Assembly (NCBI GenBank): GCA_031216445.1
Contig: CM062213.1
Coordinates: forward strand, 14,075,501 to 14,139,500
From: Lateolabrax maculatus
Taxonomy: Eukaryota > Chordata > Actinopteri > Acropomatiformes > Lateolabracidae
Direction: 5' to 3'
DNA length: 64,000 bases
Shown: positions 24,956-35,900 of the stretch, one piece after another
How positions within the stretch are numbered: position 1 is the first letter of the stretch
Layout: every line of letters begins with the position of its first letter
Made by a program: the position numbers and the translations under genes
The notes under the pieces: generated by a model
Seen by the model: the letters and a program-made list of their open reading frames with translations, nothing else
Told to the model about the DNA's origin: nothing
The model's database searches: none

Positions 24956-25296
24956 GCTCTGTCGTAATAGTGTATTGGGACACAAGTGTCCAAGCTTTTG
25001 TCATTCCTCTGTCATATGAGATTGTTATCTCGTTTTCTAAAATGGAAAAAAATCACACACAAAAGGCCATAACTAAATGTTTGGCTTGGTGGGCAGCAGA
25101 AAGGGGAAGACTTTTGTAATTTGCTCTCTATTCTAATATCAGATTTTTCCCCTTTCTTGGCTTCACTAGGGGATGTTGGCTCTGCTTTCAGAGAGTATTT
25201 TTCAATGTGCTACCATATATTCTGTTTCTCTTCATCTGCTTTTGCTTTCAACTTCCTTTCACTGTCATTAATGGCTGTGTCTTGGCTGTGTTACAG

Positions 25297-25502
25297 GTAC
25301 ACCAGAAGCAGGGGCAGCCAGCCGGGCGATCTGAGTGTTTCCTGGCTTTGATGCGACCCGAGTGTGCCTGGAGCATGTCCACAGTGGGCCTGACTGCCCA
25401 GGAGATCTCTTTTCCCATAGAAAACCCCTTCCTGAGGGGCAGCTACTGTCAGAGCATGGCTGGATCCAAACCCTCTTGGAGCTTTCGCCACGAGCTGGAC
25501 AA
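25297..25502 (+). CDS. errfi1: errfi1 exon 2 (start codon at 25,375)
   Basis: The acceptor is TTACAG at 25,291-25,296 and the donor is GTGAGT after 25,502. The first 78 bases are 5' UTR and the coding part ends in phase 2 (…CTG GAC AA). Confidence 0.92.
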
Positions 25503-27149
25503 GTGAGTGTTCAGGTGCCAGGACTAGCAGTCTATTAGGGGAAGATTTTTAGAGAGGGACGGTTTTTGAAATCTGCATGACATACAAGTTTTATGATTCA
25601 GGTCAGTCTGAGATTTCTTGTAAATGTTGATGAAATGTTGTGTGGCTTAATAAGACCAGTACTAATCAGTGTTTTCTTTTTTTAACAGCTTCTACTTCAG
25701 TATGAACACTGCACACACAGATCACAGCTCCCGTGCCCAGCAAAAGGGGCCACCTCCACCGTCTCTAACTCATGAAAGTAAGTGCATGATCTGGCATCTG
25801 CATAGTGCAGGTCTTCTGAAGTACACAGATGCTACATTGCATGTGTTGTGCCATTGAATCATCTGGTATATACTGGATATAGTAGGTGGTTTTCCAGAAA
25901 TATAGAGAAAACTAGTGTTCCATCTGAGTCCGTTTTTACAGGATACAGTGAAGTTGTAGTAGTAAATTGTGATTGTCGTTAACCAACCTTAATCATTTAA
26001 TTAATGTGATTGTTATTTTTTTCCTCTCTGACAGGACATAAACATAGTCCCAGCTCACAGAGATTGCCCCCAAAGAAATCCCGGCCCTCTCATCTCCCCT
26101 TGTCCTGCAATGCTGAACCATCCACCCCAAGTCCTGCTGATGACGATCAGGTGGTCCCCTCATTCCAGAGGCTCTCTGTGTATGAGTGCAGCAGTCCACC
26201 ACAGACACCAGGCAGATGCTCCAAGCCTCTGCCCCCCATCCCTCCACAAACAGACATCTCCCCTGAGCAGGCTATGGACAATGAGGTCGAATTTTTCACA
26301 AGTTCGGACGACAGCCGTTGCCTGGTATCTGATCAGTGTCCCAAATCCTCGCCTTTTCGATATGGAGTCCCCAGTCGAAGGAGCTTCAGGGACTGCGGGC
26401 AGATTAACTATGCTTACTACGACGGTCCATTAGGACCCCAAAGCCCGAAACAGTCCCAACAGCAGCATCAGGCACATCTTTCACAGGAAGTGCGGGAACA
26501 GTATGAGCAGCAGCGACAGGAACCCCCTCAGCCAGTGGTCTGTCAGAGACAGCAAGACAAAGCTCAGAGGAGGCTGCGGCGCTCGCACTCTGGCCCAGCT
26601 GGATCCTTTAACAAGCCCTCGCTGCTGCGCCTCACGTGCCACAAACCCCACACCCACAGTATGGATAAGCCCGAGTTGCCGCCCCCTATCCCTCCACGAA
26701 CAATCAAGACAGGAGACTACCGCCGCTGGTCAGCAGAGGTCTCGTCTGGGGCTTACAGCGATGAGGACAAACCACCCAAGGTGCCCCCAAGGGATCCTTT
26801 GTCCAGAGGCAGCTCCCGCACCCCCAGTCCCAAGAGCCTCCCAACATACATTAATGGGGTGATGCCCCCAACCCAAAGCTTTGCACCGGATCCGAAGTAT
26901 GTAAGCTGTCGGGGTTTACAGAGACAGAACAGTGAGGGCTCCCCCTGCATCCTTCCTGTTATGGAGAATGGCAAGAAGGCCAGCACCACACATTACTATC
27001 TCCTGCCTCAGCGGCCTGCTTTTGTGGACTCACCTTGTGTAGATAAATTTCTTCGAGTCATGGAGAGCCCTGCAGCTCGCAATACAGATGTATCAGACTC
27101 AGACTGGGACTGCCCCACCAGGAGGAAAGCACACGTGGATTTAGTTTGA
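25375..27149 (+). CDS. errfi1: ERBB receptor feedback inhibitor 1 (Mig6)
   Basis: Three coding exons, 25,375-25,502, 25,689-25,777 and 26,035-27,149, join in frame to 443 residues (human is 462). Donors and acceptors are canonical. The N-terminus (MSTVGLTAQEISFPIE) resembles the CRIB-containing start of mammalian Mig6. 'RRSHSGPAGSFNKP' near residue 256 corresponds to the conserved serine region. Proline-rich SH3 ligands (PPPIPPR and KVPPRDP) follow. The ErbB-binding region (about residues 335-410, including NGVMPPTQSFAPDPKYV and STTHYYLLPQRP) is intact, with the paired tyrosines at 393-394. The family binds the C-lobe of ErbB kinases, blocks the asymmetric active dimer and promotes receptor down-regulation, acting in the cytoplasm. 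ATG 25,375 was chosen because it matches mammalian starts and has A at -3. An in-frame ATG at 25,351 would add eight residues. Confidence 0.96.
25689..25777 (+). CDS. errfi1: errfi1 exon 3
   Basis: An 89-bp exon with the acceptor AACAG before it and the donor GTAAGT after it. Joining AA|C restores Asn and keeps the frame. It encodes a short linker ending in PPPPSLTHE. Confidence 0.92.
26035..27149 (+). CDS. errfi1: errfi1 exon 4 (large terminal coding exon)
   Basis: The acceptor CTGACAG precedes 26,035, and the stop TGA is at 27,147-27,149. It encodes residues 73-443, including all recognised functional motifs. The single large last coding exon mirrors mammalian ERRFI1. A Gln-rich stretch around residues 209-235 looks lineage-specific. 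Confidence 0.95.
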
Positions 27150-29045
27150 AAAGTTTTAGTGGAAGTAGCAGAGGACTCAAAAACCACTTGAAAAAAATTG
27201 TGAAACTGGACGCTAACAACCCTCAAACTGCTGCTTTTACTGTTTTTTTGTTTTTTTTTAACCCCTTATGTATTCTGAAAACACAGGGTATGAGCACACT
27301 GTATTCAGTTACTGGTAATGTTGGAATACCTATCAAAACAGATACTTTTATGTAAAAACTGTATCTCTGACTATAGATTGTGGGCAAAATTCTGCATTGT
27401 AGAGCTTATTTTTGATATGTTTTTTATATATATAACATGATGCTGTTTTTTGCTGATGATGTGGTACAGTCGGAAGGTACAAGCGGGCCTTGAACCATAT
27501 GTGCTCAGTGTTTTCTGTGTTTGGAAGGTTGAGGATGTTTTGTGAGATGCATTGATGCTGCTTTTGTACCTCACAAGGGACAAAAGGTCAGTAATGTAAC
27601 AATGTATCAGTTAATATATGAAGTCTAAATACAAGGCCAATTAATTTTTAACAAAAATGAAGGATGCTAGCACACAAATCTCCATTCTGTTTGCTATTAT
27701 ATACCAACGCTGGCATGGTTTCCCTGCCTTGATGAAGTTTCTGTCTTACTCAAGCCACTGTATCTGTGTAATTTTGTGTTTCCCACATGGCACGTTGTCA
27801 TGGTACACTTTGTACTAAGAGGTGGGTACATACTGGTAGCTATACATGTTTCCATTGGAATGTCTAGTGCAGCTTTTATGGTGTGGTTGTCTGTTGTTGA
27901 GTGTGTCTGTATGTATGTATGTGGACATGTGCATAAGTGCATGTGAACAGCAGATGAAGAAGTGTTCTGGTGATACGTTATAAAATGACTTTCTACAATT
28001 GGTAGAAAATTGTCAACCATACTTGTTACTGTGCTCTGCATTTTTGCAGTGCCTGCTTTTAAGTACAGCCCTCTAAAGAGTGCACACATTTGATTGCTTT
28101 CTTACAGTGTCCAGGTCTGTTTTGTTGCACAGAAATTGGCCTGTTGAACATGAAGTGAATGTATGCTATTCTTTGTGAAAATTCAATCAAACAGTTGGAG
28201 GAGCTTATTTTTGGTCAAGCTGTGAGTCATTGCTTGGAACTAATTTGCTTCAACTACTACCTCCCTTTGATAGTAATCCTATATTTCATATACTCACCAA
28301 TAATAAAGGCAAAATCTGAAATTCGAATCTAGAAAAGATGAGGTAACCAGTTTTTTTTATTTCAGTTAAGTGTAAGTCCATTCTAACCGGATATCCTTAA
28401 AGGGAGATTTTAGTTCAGGCAGATCTTGGATCACAGAGATGTTAACTTGTTAATACAGACGCGTTACAAAGACAGTGCAGGGTTTACCTACCTGACACGG
28501 ACTTTCCTGTTCTACTCATGCATTCCTGCCTTACATGATTGCAGTGGGTGTGGGCTGAGAGACTTTGGCTGCTGGCAGCCTAGAAAATGTATGAATTTTA
28601 GTGTTGTAGATTATTCAAAAAGCATCAGGATGATATGGAAAATGTAGCACATGTATTGAAGTAGCCCTTTGTATTGACCACATTGTTCAGTTTGGAAAAC
28701 ATAACTGCTAAGGTCAAATGGTCATTAAGAATTACTTTTTCTCTCCCTCCTGCTCACAAAATCTTGCCAACACAATGTTGCTTTTGACTTAAATGTCTGA
28801 AAAAATGTTTACATCATACACTGATACTATTTAATCTTAAAGTATTCATATGTCTTATTAGAAATAATAAAACTAAATGAAGACTAGTTTATCAATAAAT
28901 AACTTCTCTGCTGTGGTGAAGACATGCACTGGGAGAGTACAGTATGCTGTGTACAGTATTTAACAATTCCATTTGTTGTTATGAATAGTTGATAAGTATA
29001 TAGTCTTTAAAAAGAAAGCAAAATAAAATGACTTATTTATGAGCC
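27150..29045 (+). other. errfi1: errfi1 3' UTR
   Basis: About 1.9 kb of AT-rich sequence without introns or meaningful ORFs. It has several AATAAA signals (near 28,303, 28,867 and 29,022). The last, in 'gcaaaataaaatgact', probably sets the 3' end near 29,045. Scattered ATTTA motifs fit the unstable, rapidly induced mRNA known for this gene. The end is inferred. Confidence 0.7.
29022..29027 (+). terminator. errfi1: Probable errfi1 polyadenylation signal
   Basis: Canonical AATAAA, the most distal one before sequence character changes. Upstream AATAAA motifs could give shorter isoforms. Confidence 0.6.
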
Positions 29046-32000
29046 TGCTTCATTTTGTTTCTTGAATCTGTCAAGCCTAAACTCTTAACTCAGCTGTTTG
29101 GCCTGTTTTATCACCCACACACCCTCATGCTGTGCCTTATTGTGACTGGCCTCTATCCAGAGAAAGAAGAGTGACTTACAATGGTCGACTGACAGGTGTA
29201 CAGTATATTGCCTTCCCCTTCCTGGTTATAACACGGTCCCCTCCTGACTCAAAGCCAGCTTTGCGCCTACAGGTTTTTAAGCACTTGACAATGTTGCAAG
29301 TGTTTTGCTCTTGACTTGAGTCCATGTGGTTACTCTTGGAGCTCAAACCACAGTAAGCCACACAGAACATTAGCGGTCAAATAATTACTAAATAAGCTGC
29401 AATTCAGCTGCAGTTATAATATCCACTGTAACCTCTCAGTAAGGAAGTAACCATTTTGCAGGTTTGCAGTGCTGATAGCAATTGATTTTGCATTATCCTC
29501 TTAATGGAACAAAAGGCGTCAGTTTGAACTAAGCCACCTGCAAACCCTTTCACCTTGTTTACTATTAGGTGAGCTGCTTAGACGAGGTGCATGTGGTGAC
29601 TATAGCAACTAAAGACAGGCTGCTCATTTTAAATGTCTATTGGAGCAAGGACGATCAAGTGCCAGATGAATTAACAAGGTGTGTGGTGTGTGTGAATGTT
29701 AGCTTCTGAATAAATAAAAAATAAATTAAAATAAAAAAAGAAGAAAAATAAAAACACATTGGCATTTTTGTGCCATAACTCAGACATATGACTTGCTTAG
29801 ACTCCACTTTTATCCTTTCTTTGACTTTTGACTTGACTTGTGAAACATTATTTTTTATTTTAATAAACTTGGCCAGAAAAGTCACAAGGGATGGTTACGA
29901 TTCTCTGTGAAATTCAGTTACTTTGTGTCCCAAACTGTTTCGGTTTCTGTACTAAACAATTACACATACAATTTTTTGTTTCCTGACTGAGTTTTATTTT
30001 GTCAGTACTACTTAAGTCTTAAACTTAAATCTGCCATTGGATTCTAGTTTCAGTTCAAGCATCGCGTACATGGAACTTCGAGTTTTAGCAGCTCAACTCC
30101 GTCAAATATATTTTTGGGCCTCAGTTTACTATATAGAAGTCTTTGGCTGGCACTGCTGATGTATTAACAAGTGGAACAAACTTGTTTTTAAGGATAAGAG
30201 TTATTAAAGTAATTATGATTACTGCCTCATTAATTGCTAGACAGCCTCTGCTGATTAGTCTGCAGTTATTTGAGTGGAAGAGACCATGTATGTTTTTGGT
30301 GTCAGGCTTCTAACACATCCATGCAGTGCTGCATATATCTACACAGTATAAAGAATACTGGATTTGGTTATATAGATGTACTGTCAAAATTTGATAAGCA
30401 AAAAAATCGTAAGAAAAAACGCGTTTTGTTCTGGAATACTCTACAACATAATTTTCCAGGTTTAAGGCATTTCACACTAAATCTCATTATAATCAATTAA
30501 CAAAGCATCTGCAATTTTATTCTACATTCAACTATATGCTATTTTGAAAAACTCTTATATCATAAACTCGTGCCGCATTTTTAGGAAATGTATAGTGCTT
30601 CATTATGAGTGAAGAGGGTAGTCAACAGTAAAATTATCTCAAGCTACGGTAGCAGTGTCACAGGATAATACCTAACAAAGAATCTGAGCAATATACTTTA
30701 TATACAGTTTATATATTACTTTATAGTACATATATGTAGAGACAATTTATCTTATCTTATCATAAATGGTGTAATAAAATAATCAGTGAATCTTAAGTTC
30801 CTAATCTGGGAATTATTTTTGAAAATGATGCACACTCATATGTATAATGTATAAATATACTTTTGGTAAGCAAGAAAATGCATATCTGCAATCTGTCATA
30901 TTTTCAAGAAGCAAGATGAGTATGTTAATGTAGTTTTTTTTCTGGGTATTCTGAATCCCATCCCACTTCTCAAAAAACATATGCAGCTAGTTTGGAAAAT
31001 CTGCTAATTAATTCCATTGTATGCATTGACTTTTTGTTTTGGTGTAACTTTTCTTACCATATGCTGTGAGGGGTGGACAGAGTTGTAAATATTTAACTTA
31101 GACTTAAGTGCTGCTGGTTACATTTTATTCAGGTCAGAGTACTTGTAAAGAAAAAATAGTACATCAAGTGAAGGTAAAGAAATTGGTCACAAGTGTGTCT
31201 TCTAAGTCAGTCACTAGTTGGATACAAATAACCATCAGTAATTCAGATGAAAGGACATCAATGAACTGTGTGTTGCTATTGTGGACCAGCAGCAGGGAGG
31301 TGCTCTAGCATTTTGAGGTACAGTGGCACAGTAAAAAAAAACAAACAAAAAAAAAAAACAGCTGACCAATGCTAGTATTTCAACTAGGAGACTGGCAGGA
31401 ACAATGACATTGGGCTCTTATAGTATTGGAAGTTGTTTTTACCTGATGCTGACAGTACACAGTTCCAAATCTAAAACAGGACGGAGACGATCACTGCATT
31501 GGTTGATCTAATGGTGAAGCATTTTCAGATGACTCTCATTGGCTTTAAAGATCATACATTTTTTTTATTAATCTCCCAAAGTCTCTGTGCCTCTGTCCTT
31601 CCATGGTGCACAGGCAAAACATCATTAAAATTAGCATGTGTATGCCATCTAGTGACAGGATATTGTACTGACTTTGAGGTACATTGACAAACAACCCTTA
31701 CCCTCTTAGGCTTAGGGGGATAACCAACCTAATAAACACTAATGGACACAAAAACAGAAACCCTAGATGCTGACTTTAAAAAACCTGTTTGACACAGGGA
31801 AAGTAACATATTGCATGGCTACTGTATTGGATTGCATAAAATTGTACAGATGTTTGTAATTGTGTACACTCAGTGTGTTTTAATGTTATGTTATTTATGT
31901 GTTACTGTCATACTTTGTGATATAGATACATGTAATTTCTACTTCTATGGAAAGTGCACATTGCAGATATTAGAGAATGCATGAAAAGTGGTATTCTTAC

Positions 32001-32573
32001 TGTAGGTCTACCCCTGGTTCCTATTGCATTTAGGTGAATTCAGAGCATTTTCTACATTTTTGAAATAATTTTGAGAAAACTCTAAATATAGATGATTCAA
32101 CAAAAGCCACCAGGTAAAAACTGTACTCAATGAGGAAACAGCATATTCCTGTATGATGAAGACAACAGTGGTGAAACAACCCCTGAGCAAGAGTTTCAAG
32201 AACGGACAAAATTAAATGCTTTTTTTGACCATGTGTTTCTAAACACCTCAAGGGGAGCATTTCACATAGACAATAAATAAAATTAATAACATCTTAGTGT
32301 AGCGTAATGTAGTCTTCAAATGAGGATAACATTTAAAACACTAAAGTGGTGTGAATTAATTAACAATACTGGAGTCTCAATTGGCATGGCCATTTTTATA
32401 TGGGGCCATATGAGGCTACATTGAATTACAATTAACATGAATAAAATCACAAATATTATAAGAAATTATATTATGTGCAATACATAGTTTGTAGCTCATA
32501 CTGATTTGTTATATTACTAATTGCTAGTATGGAAAACACTGTAATTAAGTCAACATTTTCCAGTCCGTAGCAT
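29046..32573. other. Spacer between convergent errfi1 and mucin gene
   Basis: AT-rich, with A-runs at 31,336-31,360 and a (TTATC)n stretch near 30,750. It should include the mucin 3' UTR immediately below 32,574, but no clear - strand AATAAA is close, so its end cannot be fixed. No gene seen. Confidence 0.55.
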
Positions 32574-32996
32574 TCATGTAGGGCTCAAAACCTCTGGGCG
32601 TTTTGTTGTGACCTGGAAATACACAAGAACGATCACATATAAATGTCAATATACATACATATTATACATGTATCGGTCCTAGTACTCCATAAGACTAGGA
32701 TATAAGATAGGTACTGTATGTAAAACCAGAATAGTAAACAAGAATACCTGCAATTGGGTGTCAACATTTTGTAGATGTGGTGTAAATCCCTCTGATCTGT
32801 AAGAGCCTGCAAATCCCAAGTGGTCATCTCCTGGGAAAAATAATGTGATGTTGAAATTGCATATGTTACAGTCCTTGCTACAATTTTTTTAAATAGATCA
32901 TTGATTACTAAAAAAACAGACAAACCTCTATTAGAGAAGTCAAAGAAATCTTCCTCAAAAGCAGACAGTCTTCTGTTATAGGAGTTACTTCTCTTC
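32574..32996 (-). CDS. Mucin exons 8-10: cytoplasmic tail
   Basis: Exons 32,996-32,926, 32,830-32,748 and 32,612-32,574, ending at TGA 32,576-32,574. The tail has several tyrosines and Ser/Thr and an acidic FEEDFFDF stretch. It ends GFTPHLQNVDTQLQ then VTTKRPEVLSPT. This parallels the mammalian MUC17 tail end (F-Q-P-S-L…D-P-E-T…R-P-Q-V). The terminal -SPT lacks an obvious class I PDZ ligand, unlike MUC17. Two other frames of exon 10 are also open for some length, so the last exon's phase rests on this similarity. Confidence 0.72.
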
Positions 32997-35900
32997 CTAA
33001 AATAGACAGACAGTTTCATTAGTTTCACATGGCAATGTTTGTAACTTTATGATTACAGGCAACAAGGAAAATATGTTGGCAACTTGCAAATTACTATATA
33101 GGAAGATGCATTTTGGGCATCATAACCCACCAAACACCCATATTTCTCTTTTTGACAATGACTGCAATGACAACGATAATCAAGAGCAGTGCTGCTGCCA
33201 ATGATCCAAACAGTGCTCCATAGAAACCTGGACCCCAACGGAAGAGGTCACACTGTGGGCCATAAAACTGCTTCAGGCTAGACTCGAAGCACCTGGGTCG
33301 AAGGGCCACAAGAGTGATATAGAAATAAAGTGAGTGATAGAGTAATAAAATGAATGGTACAAGCAAACATTTTAAACATATTAAAGTTCCTTGCAATTAA
33401 AATAAAAGTTTTTTTTTTGGCTTACCTACAGATGGGCCCTTTGTAAATGTCATTGAGACATTCTCCATGTTGATGACAGTAATCAGGATTTGTTTTGCAA
33501 GGTCCAACACACTGCCATGAACCATTGATAATCTCAGCAGTGTAATTCACAAACTGAGAGCAGTTAAAAAAAGGATTCAGGTCTGTGATATCTGATTGAT
33601 AAAAAAAAAAGTAATGTATTTATCATTTTGTAAAATAAATATAGAAATTATATAGAAAAAGTATAAAATGAAGAAACACTGACAGTGCAAAGCAGCAGTA
33701 AGTCAAATCTGCATGTTTAGTACTGAAATACAGTAGAGTACACTTACTTTTAATCTCAGGTGGCTGGAAGGTGAGTCCATTTAGCTGCACTCTTGCATTT
33801 TGAAAGGCCTGAGAAATCTTATTGAGGTTACTTGTGTCATTTAAGATATCAGTCAACACCCCATCAAGCTGAGTGTTGACAAACTGGATTTGAGTTTCAC
33901 TGTTTGCATAGCTGTACTCTGCCACACTCTCTGCAACAACACTTCCTTGTCTACAATAGAAAAATAGAAAGAAATTACCAAAAGAAAACTTGCTTGTACA
34001 TGTAAGCTTCTACTTGATTGAAGTAACTGAATAATTCTATCAGTAAAATTTTATAAAAACCTACGATAAATTGATGACTTGTACTTTTTTAAAGCTTTGT
34101 GGATCTGCTTCTCTGCATAAGCCTTCAAGCTGCAACACAGGAAATAGGTTATTATAGCATGGTTATGACATTAACCATGTGCCGTTTTTGGATATAAATA
34201 TAAAAAACAGTAGAGAGCAAAACACAAATGATAAAAAGATCTATATATAGTATCAATTATTGAAATGAATACCTGGCAATTATTTATTGAGTAATATGTT
34301 AAAAAAAAAAACATGGGTAAATACTCTCACTTCATTCATAGTAATTCTTATAAGTCATGCATAGAATAGAAAAAAAAAGGATCTACCTCCCGTTCTAATG
34401 TATTGATGAATTCTACAGATTGAGCTGAGCTTAAATTCTTGAAAGCGTCCTGAAAATGGATATCGATTTCCACAGTAACATTTGCTTTTCGAGTTGGTAT
34501 TGCTCCAGTATCTGCAAAAAAGTTATGAGACCCTTATCTTGATTGCAAAAATTTTATAAAATTGTAGTAATAACATTGTACATTCAAAACTAAGGCATGA
34601 AATATTAATGCCAAAAGCAAACAAATTTAAATATAATTAAAATAATAAAACCTGTAACTTATTTGTGCATTAAAAAAGTATTGTCAGTGAAAATAATGTT
34701 TTGAAAAACTGTTTTGAGGGATGAAAAAACTCACCAATATGAGGAGATGTGAAATTTTCTCCAAAATTACAAACATCTCCAAAGACAAAGTCTTGACACT
34801 GACAGCGACATCTTCCAACTGCAGTGTCAAAATTACAGGTTCCACCATTACACACAGGACAGTCTTTATCTCTACACTGAGGAGTTGTAGATGGTGGTGT
34901 CACAGTGACAGTAGTATTTGAAAAAGAAACAATTGTAGATGTTGAATGACTGGTTACTGTTGAAGCTGTTGATTCAGTTGTTCCTGTGGGTCTCAATGTC
35001 GTAATAGATGTGGATTGCTGCTCTCTGGGGGTGGACATTATTGTTGTAGATTGCTCCTGGCTAGTAACAGGAGGCTGTGTTGTGCTGATACTTGTTGGTG
35101 TTGATTCAGATTGGAGTTCAGAAGATGTTTGAGTGAAATGACTAGTTATTGGATGAGATGTAGAGTGTGAGCTCTGTGTAACTTCGGTTATTGTGGGGGA
35201 AATTACAGTTGTTGTGGAATGATCACTGATGGAAGTTGCTGTAACTTCATTTGTGGTCAGTATTGAAGCTGAGGGTGTTAATTCACTTGTTCCTGTGGAT
35301 GTCACCATCGTAGCAGATGTAGATTGTTGCTCCATTGTTGTAGATTGCTCCTGGCTAGTCATTGGAAGTTGAGTTGTGCTGATACTTGGTGTTGTGTCAG
35401 ATTGGAGTTCAGGAGATGTTTGAGTGAAATGAGTAGTTTTTGGAGCGAAGGTAGATTGTGAGCTCTGTGTAACTTCGGTTATTGTGGGGAAAATTACAGT
35501 TGTTGTGGAATGATCACTGATGGAAGTTGCTGTAACTTCATTTGTGGTCAGTATTGAAGCTGAGGGTGTTAATTCACTTGTTCCTGTGGATGTCACCATC
35601 GTGGCAGATGTAGATTGTTGCTCCATTGTTGTAGATTTCTCCTGGCTAGTCATTGGAAGTTGAGTTGTGCTGATACTTGTTGATGTTGTTTCAGATTGGA
35701 GTTCAGGAGATGTTTGAGTGAAATGAGTAGTTATTGGATGAGATGTAGAGTGTGAGCTCTGTGTAACTTCAGTTATTGTGGGGGAAATTACAGTTGTTGT
35801 GGAATGATCACTGATGGAAGTTGCTGTAACTTCATTTGTGGTCAGTATTGAAGCTGAGGGTGTTAATTCACTTGTTCCTGTGGATGTCACCATCGTGGCA

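Larger units (their letters stand above)
22373..25296 (+). other. errfi1: errfi1 intron 1
   Basis: It begins GTGAGT and ends in a T-rich tract plus TTACAG. It contains AT-rich sequence, a degenerate GAGAG-rich tandem stretch at about 24,500-24,645, and a short LINE-like tail at 24,905-24,955. Confidence 0.75.

Noticed and set aside
27697..28089. 130-codon minus-strand ORF under the errfi1 3' UTR
   Set aside because: It has no recognisable domain or splice support, and it lies antisense to an AT-rich UTR.
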